Made by a program: the position numbers and the translations under genes
From: Candidatus Bathyarchaeota archaeon
GTDB lineage: Archaea; Thermoproteota; Bathyarchaeia; TCS64
Direction: 5' to 3'
Length of the DNA: 5,121 nt
NCBI GenBank assembly: GCA_003662205.1
Contig: QMXQ01000120.1
Location: 1-5,121, forward strand
Notes under the pieces: model-generated
The model's input: the letters and a program-made list of their open reading frames with translations, nothing else
Databases searched by the model: none
Told to the model about the DNA's origin: nothing
Shown here: positions 1-4,712 of the stretch, piece by piece
Position numbering within the stretch: the stretch's first letter is position 1
How the letters are laid out: every line of letters begins with the position of its first letter

Positions 1-317
1 AAGCCGATGTCCACGGTGCCGCCGTCGCCGATGATCCCCGCGACGATGACGTCGTCCCGCCCCATCCGCTTGAAAGCCCTGGAGAGGCCCGTCATCAGCG
101 CGCCTGCTCCCTCGAACACCTCGGCGTAGATGCTGGGGGTCCTGATGTTCATGAAGGCGGGGCCGCAGCACGCGACCTGGGCCCTGATGCCCTTGCTCCC
201 CAGGACCTTGCTCACCATCCGGGAGACGATGGACCCCGCGCACCCCTGGCACGCCTGGTTCGCCGGGTCTATGAACTCCTCCTCCCCGAGCTTCGTAAGG
301 GGAATAGGCTTGCTCAC
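1..317 (-). CDS. porB: 2-oxoacid:ferredoxin oxidoreductase, beta subunit (partial, N-terminal 105 residues)
   Basis: This is the beta subunit of a POR-family enzyme, which binds thiamine diphosphate (TPP) and one [4Fe-4S] cluster and, with alpha, gamma and delta, converts a 2-oxoacid plus CoA to acyl-CoA, CO2 and reduced ferredoxin in the cytoplasm. The visible part has the N-terminal cluster motif CQGC (C23, C26), a further CC pair (C50-C51) where the family has its third cluster cysteine, and the TPP/Mg motif GDGGTVDIG (97-105). The fourth cysteine and the rest of the roughly 280-300 residue protein lie beyond the window. I chose GTG at 317 because GGAGGT (330-325) sits 7 nt upstream. The in-frame GTG at 326 would lie inside that Shine-Dalgarno. 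The gene begins 12 nt after the alpha stop and is the third in the operon. The family is certain; pyruvate as the substrate is only the commonest case. Confidence 0.92.
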   Translation of the reverse strand, partial: MSKPIPLTKLGEEEFIDPANQACQGCAGSIVSRMVSKVLGSKGIRAQVACCGPAFMNIRTPSIYAEVFEGAGALMTGLSRAFKRMGRDDVIVAGIIGDGGTVDIG

Positions 318-324
318 CTCAGCC

Positions 325-330
325 ACCTCC
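325..330 (-). promoter_or_regulatory. Ribosome-binding site of the beta-subunit gene
   Basis: GGAGGT on the minus strand lies 7 nt before the GTG at 317. Its first G is the last base of the alpha-subunit TAG stop (332-330). This site decides the start in favour of GTG 317 over GTG 326, and it suggests that a ribosome finishing alpha can restart at once on beta. Confidence 0.75.
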
Positions 331-1505
331 TACACCCACCCCACGAGGGACGCTACCCTCGCGCCCCTCGCGACCTTCAACGTCTTCTCAGCCATCCTCT
401 CGATGTCCTCCACCCGGACCTCCTTCCCGCAGAGGCCCGCGTAGAACTCCAGCGTTTTCGGCCGCTCGTCCAGGTCGTAGAGGCTGTTCCGTATCTCGCC
501 GAAGACGATGCCCCCGGAGCCGCAGCTGATGTTCCGGTCGATGACGCCGATGGCCCTCACCTTCTCGCCGATGCGCTGGAACTCCTCGGCGGGGAACGGC
601 TTGAACGACTTGAGCTTCACCAGCCCCACCCGCTTCCCCTGCTTCTGCAGGTTGTCGATGGCGGTCCGGGCGGTGCTGGCGATGGTGCCCATGCCGACGA
701 TGACCGCCTCCGCGTCCTCGCAGCGGTACTCTTCGACGAGGCCGTTGCCGTAGCTGCGGCCGAACCACCTGCCGAACTCCTCGTTCACCTCCTTGATCAC
801 GGACTTCGCCGCCTCCATCGCCTCCTGCTGCCGCTTCCACCTGAGCTGCGGGTCCTGCCCGACGCCCCACTGCTCCATCAGCCAACGCCTCGACTCCTCG
901 GCCTGCTCCGGCAGCAGGGGGAACGTGGTCTTGTAGGGGGGCAGGAACGCGTCCACCTCCTCCTGGCCGGGGACCTCCACCGGCTCCGCCGTATAGCTGA
1001 GGATGTAGCCGTCGCCGGCGAAGATGGTCGGAAGCCTCACCCGGCTGTCCTCGGCGATCTTGAACGCCATGATCCCCGTGTCCAGGAGCTCCTGGCTGTT
1101 CTCGCACTCCAGCATCAGCCAGCTCGTGTCCCTCTGAGCCATCATATCCGAGTGGTCGGGCTGCATCCCCTTCACGCTCCTGTGGACGACCGCCATGACG
1201 ACGGGGAGCCTGGCGCCGGACGTGGCGTGCATCGGATGATGCATGTAGAGGAGGCCGGGGCCGGAGGTGGCCGTGAAGGCCCTAACCCCCGCCGCGGCCG
1301 CCGTCAGCGCCGCCGTCTGAGCCGTCAGCTCCCCCTCGACGGTGACGTACTCGGCGTCGAGCTCACCCTTCGCGATCATATCCGCCAGGTACTGGACTAT
1401 GGTCGTCTGCGGCGTTATCGGGAACGCCGATATGAACTGGACCCGAGCGAGCTTGGCCGCGTACGCCACAGCCTTGTTCCCAACCATCACTTCCCAATGC
1501 TTCAC
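330..1505 (-). CDS. porA: 2-oxoacid:ferredoxin oxidoreductase, alpha subunit
   Basis: The alpha subunit supplies the pyrimidine-binding TPP domain and the transketolase C-terminal-like domain. From the chosen start it has 391 residues, the normal PorA length. Visible motifs are FPITPQT (28-34), VEGE with the TPP-activating Glu (56-59), TATSGPG (78-84), PDHSDMMAQRD (116-126) with the family's His-Ser-Asp and Arg-Asp, NSQELLD (136-142), and in the second half GMGT (271-274) and DRNISCGSGG (323-332). The Thr in the ITPQT motif is kept, which fits POR/VOR-type enzymes rather than oxalate oxidoreductase. DGYILSY (165-171) has Tyr where many PorA proteins have His (DGF.xSH), so the substrate may differ from pyruvate. 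GTG at 1505 was chosen because GGAGGG (1517-1512) lies 6 nt upstream. The frame is open further upstream to 1580, but that stretch lies inside the ferredoxin-domain gene. Confidence 0.93.
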   Translation of the reverse strand: MKHWEVMVGNKAVAYAAKLARVQFISAFPITPQTTIVQYLADMIAKGELDAEYVTVEGELTAQTAALTAAAAGVRAFTATSGPGLLYMHHPMHATSGARLPVVMAVVHRSVKGMQPDHSDMMAQRDTSWLMLECENSQELLDTGIMAFKIAEDSRVRLPTIFAGDGYILSYTAEPVEVPGQEEVDAFLPPYKTTFPLLPEQAEESRRWLMEQWGVGQDPQLRWKRQQEAMEAAKSVIKEVNEEFGRWFGRSYGNGLVEEYRCEDAEAVIVGMGTIASTARTAIDNLQKQGKRVGLVKLKSFKPFPAEEFQRIGEKVRAIGVIDRNISCGSGGIVFGEIRNSLYDLDERPKTLEFYAGLCGKEVRVEDIERMAEKTLKVARGARVASLVGWV

Positions 1506-1511
1506 ATCAAA

Positions 1512-1517
1512 CCCTCC
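1512..1517 (-). promoter_or_regulatory. Ribosome-binding site of the alpha-subunit gene
   Basis: GGAGGG on the minus strand lies 6 nt before the GTG at 1505. Its first G is the third base of the TAG stop (1519-1517) of the gamma-delta gene. The stop-in-Shine-Dalgarno arrangement is the same as at the alpha/beta junction. It sets the alpha start at 1505 and rules out the longer upstream reading. Confidence 0.75.
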
Positions 1518-2323
1518 TACAGCCTCTCCTGCGTGAAGGAGACGGCCCCGACGGGGCACTCCTCGTAGCAGATGCCGCACCCCTTACAGTACTTGTAGTT
1601 GATCTTCGCTTTCTTCTCCTCCATGGTGATGGCGACCTCGGGGCAGAAGATGTAGCACCGCCTGCACCCAATGCACTTCTCCTCGTCGATCTCGGGCCTG
1701 AACACCCTCCAGCTTGAGACATCCCTCTCGAAGCGGCTCCTGGGCGGGGCGACCTTGACCCCCTCGACGTTGCTGACGTCGACAGGCTCCGTCGCCGCCT
1801 CGTAGGCCCGCCTGACCGCCCTGACGTTCATCTCCCCGATCCTCCCCGGCCACTGCTTGAGCACCGCCTTCTCCAGCGACTCCAGCGACACCATGCCGGT
1901 CACCTTCGCGAAGGCGCCGAGGATGGCCGTGTTGGTGATGGGCCGCCCCAGCGTCTCTAGGGCGATGTTTGTGGCGTCGACCGTCGCGACCTTGAACCTG
2001 CCGCCGAGGCCGGCCTCCCTCCCCGAGCGGGGGTGGTTGATGAGGACAAGGCCCCCCTCCTTCAATCCCTCTGTCACGGGGACCATCCTCCCCAGCAGCG
2101 GGTCGAGAACGACGACGATATCGGGCTCGTGGACGAGGTCCCGTTCGTTGATCCTGTGGTCGCCGACCCTGAGGAAGGCGACGACGGGCGCGCCCCGCCT
2201 CTCCGTCCCGTACATCGGTATCGCCTGGGTGAACTTACCCTCGAAGTACAGCGCCGTGGCGAGGACGCGGACGCCCGTGACGGCGCCCTGCCCGCCGCGA
2301 CCATGAAACCTCACTTCAATCAA
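1517..2323 (-). CDS. porGD: 2-oxoacid:ferredoxin oxidoreductase, fused gamma-delta subunit
   Basis: This 268-residue protein joins two POR subunits that are separate in many organisms. Residues 1 to about 180 are the gamma domain, with FHGRGGQGAV (6-15), the ERRGAPVVAF core (41-50) and NTAILGAF (131-138). A linker of about 30 residues leads to a delta-type ferredoxin domain with two full [4Fe-4S] motifs: C217-C220-C223-C227 and C246-C249-C252-C256, each ending Cys-Pro. This domain passes electrons from the beta-subunit cluster to external ferredoxin. The start is TTG at 2323, giving MIEVRFHGRGGQG, the usual family N-terminus. The Shine-Dalgarno is weak (AGGGGAT, 2339-2333, 11 nt away), unlike the strong sites of the two downstream genes. 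It is the first gene of the operon, ends 11 nt before alpha, and has a TATA-like box 46 nt upstream. No defects are seen. Confidence 0.94.
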   Translation of the reverse strand: MIEVRFHGRGGQGAVTGVRVLATALYFEGKFTQAIPMYGTERRGAPVVAFLRVGDHRINERDLVHEPDIVVVLDPLLGRMVPVTEGLKEGGLVLINHPRSGREAGLGGRFKVATVDATNIALETLGRPITNTAILGAFAKVTGMVSLESLEKAVLKQWPGRIGEMNVRAVRRAYEAATEPVDVSNVEGVKVAPPRSRFERDVSSWRVFRPEIDEEKCIGCRRCYIFCPEVAITMEEKKAKINYKYCKGCGICYEECPVGAVSFTQERL

Positions 2324-2369
2324 CGCTCATCTATCCCCTAAACGAATCTGGAGATGTTCCGCATCGTGG

Positions 2370-2376
2370 AATATAA
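2370..2376 (-). promoter_or_regulatory. TATA-like box for the oxidoreductase operon
   Basis: TTATATT on the minus strand, with an A/G-rich stretch directly upstream that could act as a BRE, stands 46 nt before the TTG start at 2323. With the usual archaeal spacing of about 25 nt to the start site, the mRNA would begin near 2345 and carry a leader of about 20 nt holding the weak AGGGGAT ribosome site. Position and composition support the call; transcription has not been seen. Confidence 0.55.
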
Positions 2377-2382
2377 CGTTAT
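2373..2382. repeat. 10-bp perfect palindrome overlapping the oxidoreductase TATA box
   Basis: ATAACGTTAT reads the same on both strands and shares four bases with the TATA-like box (2370-2376), extending into the BRE position. A dimeric regulator bound here would block TBP/TFB. The same GTTA/TAAC half-sites recur in the facing promoter (2444-2449, 2467-2472), so one regulator could govern both sides. The function is inferred; a 10-bp AT-rich palindrome can also occur by chance. Confidence 0.35.
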
Positions 2383-2422
2383 CTTCACGGTGCCTGAGTG
2401 TGGGAGGGGCTACACACAAGGA

Positions 2423-2429
2423 CTTAAAG
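2423..2429 (+). promoter_or_regulatory. TATA-like box for the dehydrogenase gene
   Basis: CTTAAAG, preceded by the purine-rich AAGGA, resembles archaeal TATA boxes of the CTTAAA type. Transcription would start near 2450 and leave a leader of about 55 nt before ATG 2507, enough to contain the leader ORF and the hairpin described below. TACATAATT at 2431-2439 is an alternative box that would move the start about 10 nt downstream. Confidence 0.45.
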
Positions 2430-2470
2430 TTACATAATTCTGGATGTTAAGGCAAGGAATGCGAGCTAAC

Positions 2471-2506
2471 ATGATTTCTAGCCAAAAAGGGAGGGGGGAG
2501 GCGTAA
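2471..2506 (+). other. Possible 11-codon leader ORF directly abutting the dehydrogenase start
   Basis: ATG at 2471 opens an 11-codon frame (MISSQKGRGEA) that ends with TAA at 2504-2506, and the dehydrogenase ATG follows with no gap and in the same frame. The ORF runs through the left arm of the start-codon hairpin (2475-2484) and through the purine-rich ribosome site. Its own Shine-Dalgarno is poor (AAGGA at 2454-2458, 12 nt away). It could be a regulatory leader peptide or chance; nothing here proves translation. Confidence 0.25.
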
Positions 2507-2517
2507 ATGGCTAGAAA
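2475..2517 (+). promoter_or_regulatory. Predicted RNA hairpin covering the dehydrogenase start codon
   Basis: TTTCTAGCCA (2475-2484) and TGGCTAGAAA (2508-2517) are perfect 10-bp inverted copies. In the mRNA the right arm contains the UG of the AUG at 2507 and codons 2-3, and the 23-nt loop (2485-2507) carries the whole GGGAGGGGGGAGG ribosome-site region. Folding would hide the start codon while displaying the ribosome site. The arms also contain CTAG and could act as a DNA operator. The pairing is seen directly; the regulatory role is inferred. Confidence 0.5.
2497..2501 (+). promoter_or_regulatory. Ribosome-binding site of the dehydrogenase gene
   Basis: GGAGG lies 5 nt before the ATG at 2507, and a second GGGAGG (2489-2494) lies just upstream, giving an unusually long purine tract. 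It supports ATG 2507, which also yields the standard family N-terminus ending in GDGIGPEV. The site falls in the loop of the predicted hairpin. Confidence 0.8.
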
Positions 2518-3628
2518 ATACAAGATTGCAGTCATGCCCGGGGACGGGATCGGCCCAGAGGTGACGGCGGAGGCCGTCAAGGTTCTCAAGGCGACTGACA
2601 TGAGATTTGAGTTCCTGCACTGCGACGTCGGGGGCAAGGCCTACCTGGAGAGGGGGGATCCTCTCCCGCCGGAGGCGGTGGAGGCGTCCGACGAGGCCGA
2701 CGCCGTCCTATTCGGTGCCGTGGGGCATGACTACGCGCCGTACGAGATCCCGAGGAAGGTTCTCGTCTACCTGAGGGTGGACAAAGATGCGTATGTGAAC
2801 CTGCGCCCCCTCAAGTTGTATCCCGGTGTCTACTCTCCTCTGTGGAGGCGCAGCTCAAAGGGCGTCGACCTGGTCATTGTGAGGGATAATGCTGAGGGGT
2901 TCTCCCTTCAGCACTCGGGCCTCCTGGGGAACTCCATCGGCACCGACCGCCGCGTCATAACCCACTTCGGCGCCCAGCGGATCATCCGATTCGCCTGCGA
3001 CTACACCGTCAAAAAGGGGCGCAAGAAGATCACGTGCGTCGATCAGAGCAACTGGCTCTTCAGCGACAAGCTCTTCAGGAACGTCTTCAGCGAGGTCGTC
3101 GAGAGGTATCCAAACGTGCGCAGGGACTTCAGGCACGTGGACGTGGCGGCCATGATGCTGACCCGCAACCCCCTGAACTTCGACGTCATCGTGACCCCGG
3201 ACATCTACGGGGATATCCTCTCCGGCGTCGTCATAGGGATGATCGGGGGCGTCGGGATGGCGCCGTCCGCCTGCATAGGCGACAACTTCGCCTTCTTCGA
3301 GCCCGTCCACGGCACGGCCTGGGACCTGGCGGGCAAGGGGATCGCGAACCCCATAGCCTCCATCCTGTCGGCGAAGCTCATGCTGGAGTGGCTCAGGGAG
3401 GAGGAAGCGGCCCAGATCATCGACACCGCCGTGAGCGAGGTCCTCGCCGAGGGGAAGGTTCGAACCCGCGACCTGGGCGGCAATTCGAGTACTTCTGAGG
3501 TGGGCGATGCTATCGCTGCCAAAGTCAGGGAGATACATGACGAAGGCATTTGCCTTCAGGATCAGCCGTCTCTGGAAGAGAGTCCGCAAAACCGGCGCCG
3601 GTGTGAGACATTATCAGACTTTAAATAA
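2507..3628 (+). CDS. Isocitrate/isopropylmalate dehydrogenase-family protein with altered active site
   Basis: This 373-residue protein has the beta-decarboxylating dehydrogenase fold (LeuB, Icd, homoisocitrate and tartrate dehydrogenases). Visible are GDGIGPEV (12-19), the substrate-type arginines in YLR (R90), NLRP (R100) and VRDN (R126), HVD (D212), GDILS (D236), and the NAD site EPVHGTAWDLAGKGIANP (265-282), where Asp273 favours NAD over NADP. Three canonical catalytic positions differ. NAEGFS (128-133) has Ser for the catalytic Tyr of TEGxY, VDQSN (178-182) has Gln180 for the catalytic Lys of DKAN, and GDILSG (235-240) has Gly240 for the last metal-binding Asp of GDILSD. It may therefore act on another substrate or by another mechanism, or not be an oxidative decarboxylase. 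Residues from about 344 form a polar tail beyond the usual C-terminus. The fold is certain; LeuB or Icd activity is doubtful. Confidence 0.88.
   Translation: MARKYKIAVMPGDGIGPEVTAEAVKVLKATDMRFEFLHCDVGGKAYLERGDPLPPEAVEASDEADAVLFGAVGHDYAPYEIPRKVLVYLRVDKDAYVNLRPLKLYPGVYSPLWRRSSKGVDLVIVRDNAEGFSLQHSGLLGNSIGTDRRVITHFGAQRIIRFACDYTVKKGRKKITCVDQSNWLFSDKLFRNVFSEVVERYPNVRRDFRHVDVAAMMLTRNPLNFDVIVTPDIYGDILSGVVIGMIGGVGMAPSACIGDNFAFFEPVHGTAWDLAGKGIANPIASILSAKLMLEWLREEEAAQIIDTAVSEVLAEGKVRTRDLGGNSSTSEVGDAIAAKVREIHDEGICLQDQPSLEESPQNRRRCETLSDFK
3542..3557. repeat. 16-bp inverted repeat in the dehydrogenase C-terminal tail
   Basis: GAAGGCATTTGCCTTC is a perfect inverted repeat (7-bp arms, 2-bp centre; as RNA, a 6-bp stem with a 4-nt loop). 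It lies where the conserved dehydrogenase fold has just ended, 115 bp before the next gene's likely start. No U-run follows, so it does not look like an intrinsic terminator. An operator or a chance repeat is possible. Confidence 0.4.
3591..3602. repeat. 12-bp perfect palindrome upstream of the FAH promoter
   Basis: ACCGGCGCCGGT is fully self-complementary and lies 18 bp before the TATA-like box at 3620. A dimeric regulator could bind here, but GC-rich palindromes arise easily in this GC-rich DNA. It is inside the coding tail of the upstream gene. Confidence 0.35.
3620..3627 (+). promoter_or_regulatory. TATA-like box for the FAH-family gene, overlapping the upstream stop codon
   Basis: TTTAAATA spans the last two sense codons and the TAA (3626-3628) of the dehydrogenase. 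With archaeal spacing the transcript would start at about 3650, only a few bases before ATG 3657. No Shine-Dalgarno precedes that ATG, so a leaderless or near-leaderless mRNA fits. The AT-rich block stands out in GC-rich surroundings. Confidence 0.5.
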
Positions 3629-3656
3629 GGTCTCCATCGATATGGTTTTGACTCGT

Positions 3657-3764
3657 ATGAGACTCGTTGTGTACGGCGCCCACAGGCTGGGCTGTCTGCT
3701 TGAGGACGGCTCCATCGTCGATCTGAACCTCGCGTACGCCTCCCTCCTGGCAGGTAGGGGGTGA
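3657..3764 (+). CDS. N-terminal fragment of the FAH-family protein (frame 1 of a split gene)
   Basis: ATG at 3657 opens a 35-codon frame beginning MRLVVYG and continuing LGCLLEDGSIVDLN. This is the typical start of fumarylacetoacetate hydrolase-family proteins, in which a short beta-rich N-terminal lobe precedes the catalytic domain. The frame stops at TGA 3762-3764, directly after a run of five Gs (3757-3761). The family sequence continues in the -1 frame with RPYVHADAVVPADLLGF. The TGA overlaps the GTG that opens the main frame (GTGA). ATG 3642, in the same frame, is an alternative start preceded by AAGG, but MRLVV fits the family better. By itself the fragment is too short to be an enzyme. 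It is either the first part of a frameshifted or recoded product, or a gene fragment created by a missing G in the sequence. Confidence 0.65.
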   Translation: MRLVVYGAHRLGCLLEDGSIVDLNLAYASLLAGRG

Positions 3765-4669
3765 CCCGGCCCTATGTTCACGCCGATGCCGTGGTCCCCG
3801 CCGATTTGCTGGGTTTTATTGAGGAGGGGGAGCCGGCGCTCAGGGCCGCTGAGGAGGCTCTCTCCTTCGTGCGAGAGGGAAACGTTGGGGGTCCTCGGAG
3901 GGAGAGAATCGTATTCGAGGCGGGGGAGGTCAAGGTTCGCGCGCCTCTCCCGAGCCTGACGTCGCGCATCGCCATGGCGGGGGCGAACTTCTACGATCAC
4001 GCCGCTGGCGCCCTCTCCATGATCCGGGGGAAGAAGATCACCGTGGAGGATGTCAAGCGAGATGTTGAGGAGGGGCAGGCTCCGCCGTGGGGATTTTGGA
4101 AGTTCGCGAGGAACGTCGTCGGCCCTGATGAACCCATCATCTATCCCGCCAGGACGGAGCGCCTCGACTACGAGGTGGAGGTTGCCGCCGTCATCGGCAG
4201 GAGGGGGAAGGACATCCCCGAGGAGGAGGCGATGAGCTACGTCTTCGGGTACACCATTCTCAACGACATCAGCGCCCGGGACCAGCCCAACGACCGGGGC
4301 TTCTTCCTGGCCAAGAACTTCGACGCCTCGGCGCCGATGGGCCCCTGCATCGTCACGGCCGACGAGATCGGCGACCCCCACACCCTCGGGATGAGGCTGA
4401 AGATCAATGGCGTCATCCGGCAGGAAGGCTCCATGCGCGACATGATCCGCCAGTTCCCCTTCTGGATCGCCTACCTGAGCCGAGATATGACTCTCTACCC
4501 CGGCGACATCATCTGCGGGGGAACGTGCGCGGGCACCGCCCTTGACACCAGCCCGAGGGACGCCGAGGGGAGAACGAGACCCGACAACTTCCTCAGACCC
4601 GGCGACGTCATCGAGGCCTGGGTGGAGAAGATCGGCGTCCTCCGTAACCCCGTCGTCGCCAAGCAGTAA
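3761..4669 (+). CDS. Fumarylacetoacetate hydrolase (FAH)-family protein, main frame
   Basis: From GTG 3761 this frame encodes 302 residues holding the whole FAH catalytic domain. Visible are the catalytic-type His in NFYDHAAG (77-83), the metal-binding pair in LDYEVEVAAVIG (E138, E140), GYTILNDISARDQ (163-175) with metal ligand D169, KNFDASAPMGP (185-195), the PGDIICGGT loop (247-255) and the terminal FLRPGDVIEAW...GVLRNPV (277-298). A segment of about 30 residues (84-114), ending PPWGFWK, is longer than in short FAH proteins. Such enzymes cleave or dehydrate acylpyruvates or 2-keto-3-deoxy sugar acids using Mg or Mn; the substrate cannot be assigned. The first 40 residues still belong to the N-terminal lobe, so GTG 3761 is probably not the original start. 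The intact product would have about 337 residues from ATG 3657. No strong Shine-Dalgarno precedes GTG 3761, only the G-run. Confidence 0.85.
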   Translation: MTRPYVHADAVVPADLLGFIEEGEPALRAAEEALSFVREGNVGGPRRERIVFEAGEVKVRAPLPSLTSRIAMAGANFYDHAAGALSMIRGKKITVEDVKRDVEEGQAPPWGFWKFARNVVGPDEPIIYPARTERLDYEVEVAAVIGRRGKDIPEEEAMSYVFGYTILNDISARDQPNDRGFFLAKNFDASAPMGPCIVTADEIGDPHTLGMRLKINGVIRQEGSMRDMIRQFPFWIAYLSRDMTLYPGDIICGGTCAGTALDTSPRDAEGRTRPDNFLRPGDVIEAWVEKIGVLRNPVVAKQ

Positions 4670-4712
4670 CCCTGTTTTATTCCCTGCTACTAATTAGATC
4701 GGAGGCGGAGGC
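4670..4712 (+). promoter_or_regulatory. Short intergenic gap: possible weak promoter or T-rich terminator
   Basis: These 43 bp between the FAH stop and the kinase start contain TTTTATT (4675-4681) and the 8-bp palindrome CTAATTAG (4690-4697). TTTTAT could be a TATA box, but it would place the start site inside the ribosome site. It could equally be a T-rich termination signal for the FAH transcript. Co-transcription through the gap is also possible. Confidence 0.25.
4701..4705 (+). promoter_or_regulatory. Ribosome-binding site of the ROK kinase gene
   Basis: GGAGG lies 7 nt before TTG 4713. A second GGAGG (4707-4711) is too close to be used. An in-frame TAG at 4695-4697 rules out a start further upstream, so TTG 4713 is the only start that keeps the ATP-binding motif. 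Confidence 0.8.

Larger units (their letters stand above)
2324..2506. other. Divergent intergenic regulatory region
   Basis: These 183 bp separate two divergently transcribed genes and are clearly richer in A+T than the flanking genes. They contain a TATA-like box for each direction, a 10-bp palindrome (2373-2382), an imperfect inverted repeat (2354-2374), the pair ATGTTA/TAACAT (2444-2449 and 2467-2472), an 11-codon leader ORF and the left arm of a start-codon hairpin. I see no RNA gene or mobile element here. Confidence 0.8.

Noticed and set aside
388..1107. 239-codon frame inside the alpha-subunit gene on the same strand
   Set aside because: The Gly/Arg/Pro-rich translation is typical of a shifted frame in GC-rich coding DNA, and alpha motifs occupy the whole stretch.
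1506..1580. Extended alpha-subunit start at 1580
   Set aside because: These codons overlap the ferredoxin cluster region of the gamma-delta gene and give a non-family, arginine-rich N-terminus. GTG 1505 has an ideal ribosome site.
2316..2330. Tiny ATG frame (MSVD) overlapping the gamma-delta TTG start
   Set aside because: Only four codons. TTG 2323 gives the exact family N-terminus MIEVRFHGRGGQG, so the ATG at 2330-2328 is most simply chance.
2398..2417. GTGTG-N10-CACAC inverted repeat upstream of the dehydrogenase TATA box
   Set aside because: Only 5-bp arms of simple GT/CA sequence; too weak to separate from chance.
2855..3589. 244-codon open frame on the minus strand opposite the dehydrogenase
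   Set aside because: Low-complexity, GC-driven mirror of the real gene with no recognisable domain. The plus-strand frame has clear family motifs throughout.
3542..3602. The two palindromes read as intrinsic terminators of the dehydrogenase
   Set aside because: Both lie inside the coding frame before its stop, and neither is followed by a T-run.
3614..4381. 255-codon open frame on the minus strand opposite the FAH gene
   Set aside because: The translation lacks motifs and is a codon-bias shadow of the FAH catalytic domain encoded on the plus strand.
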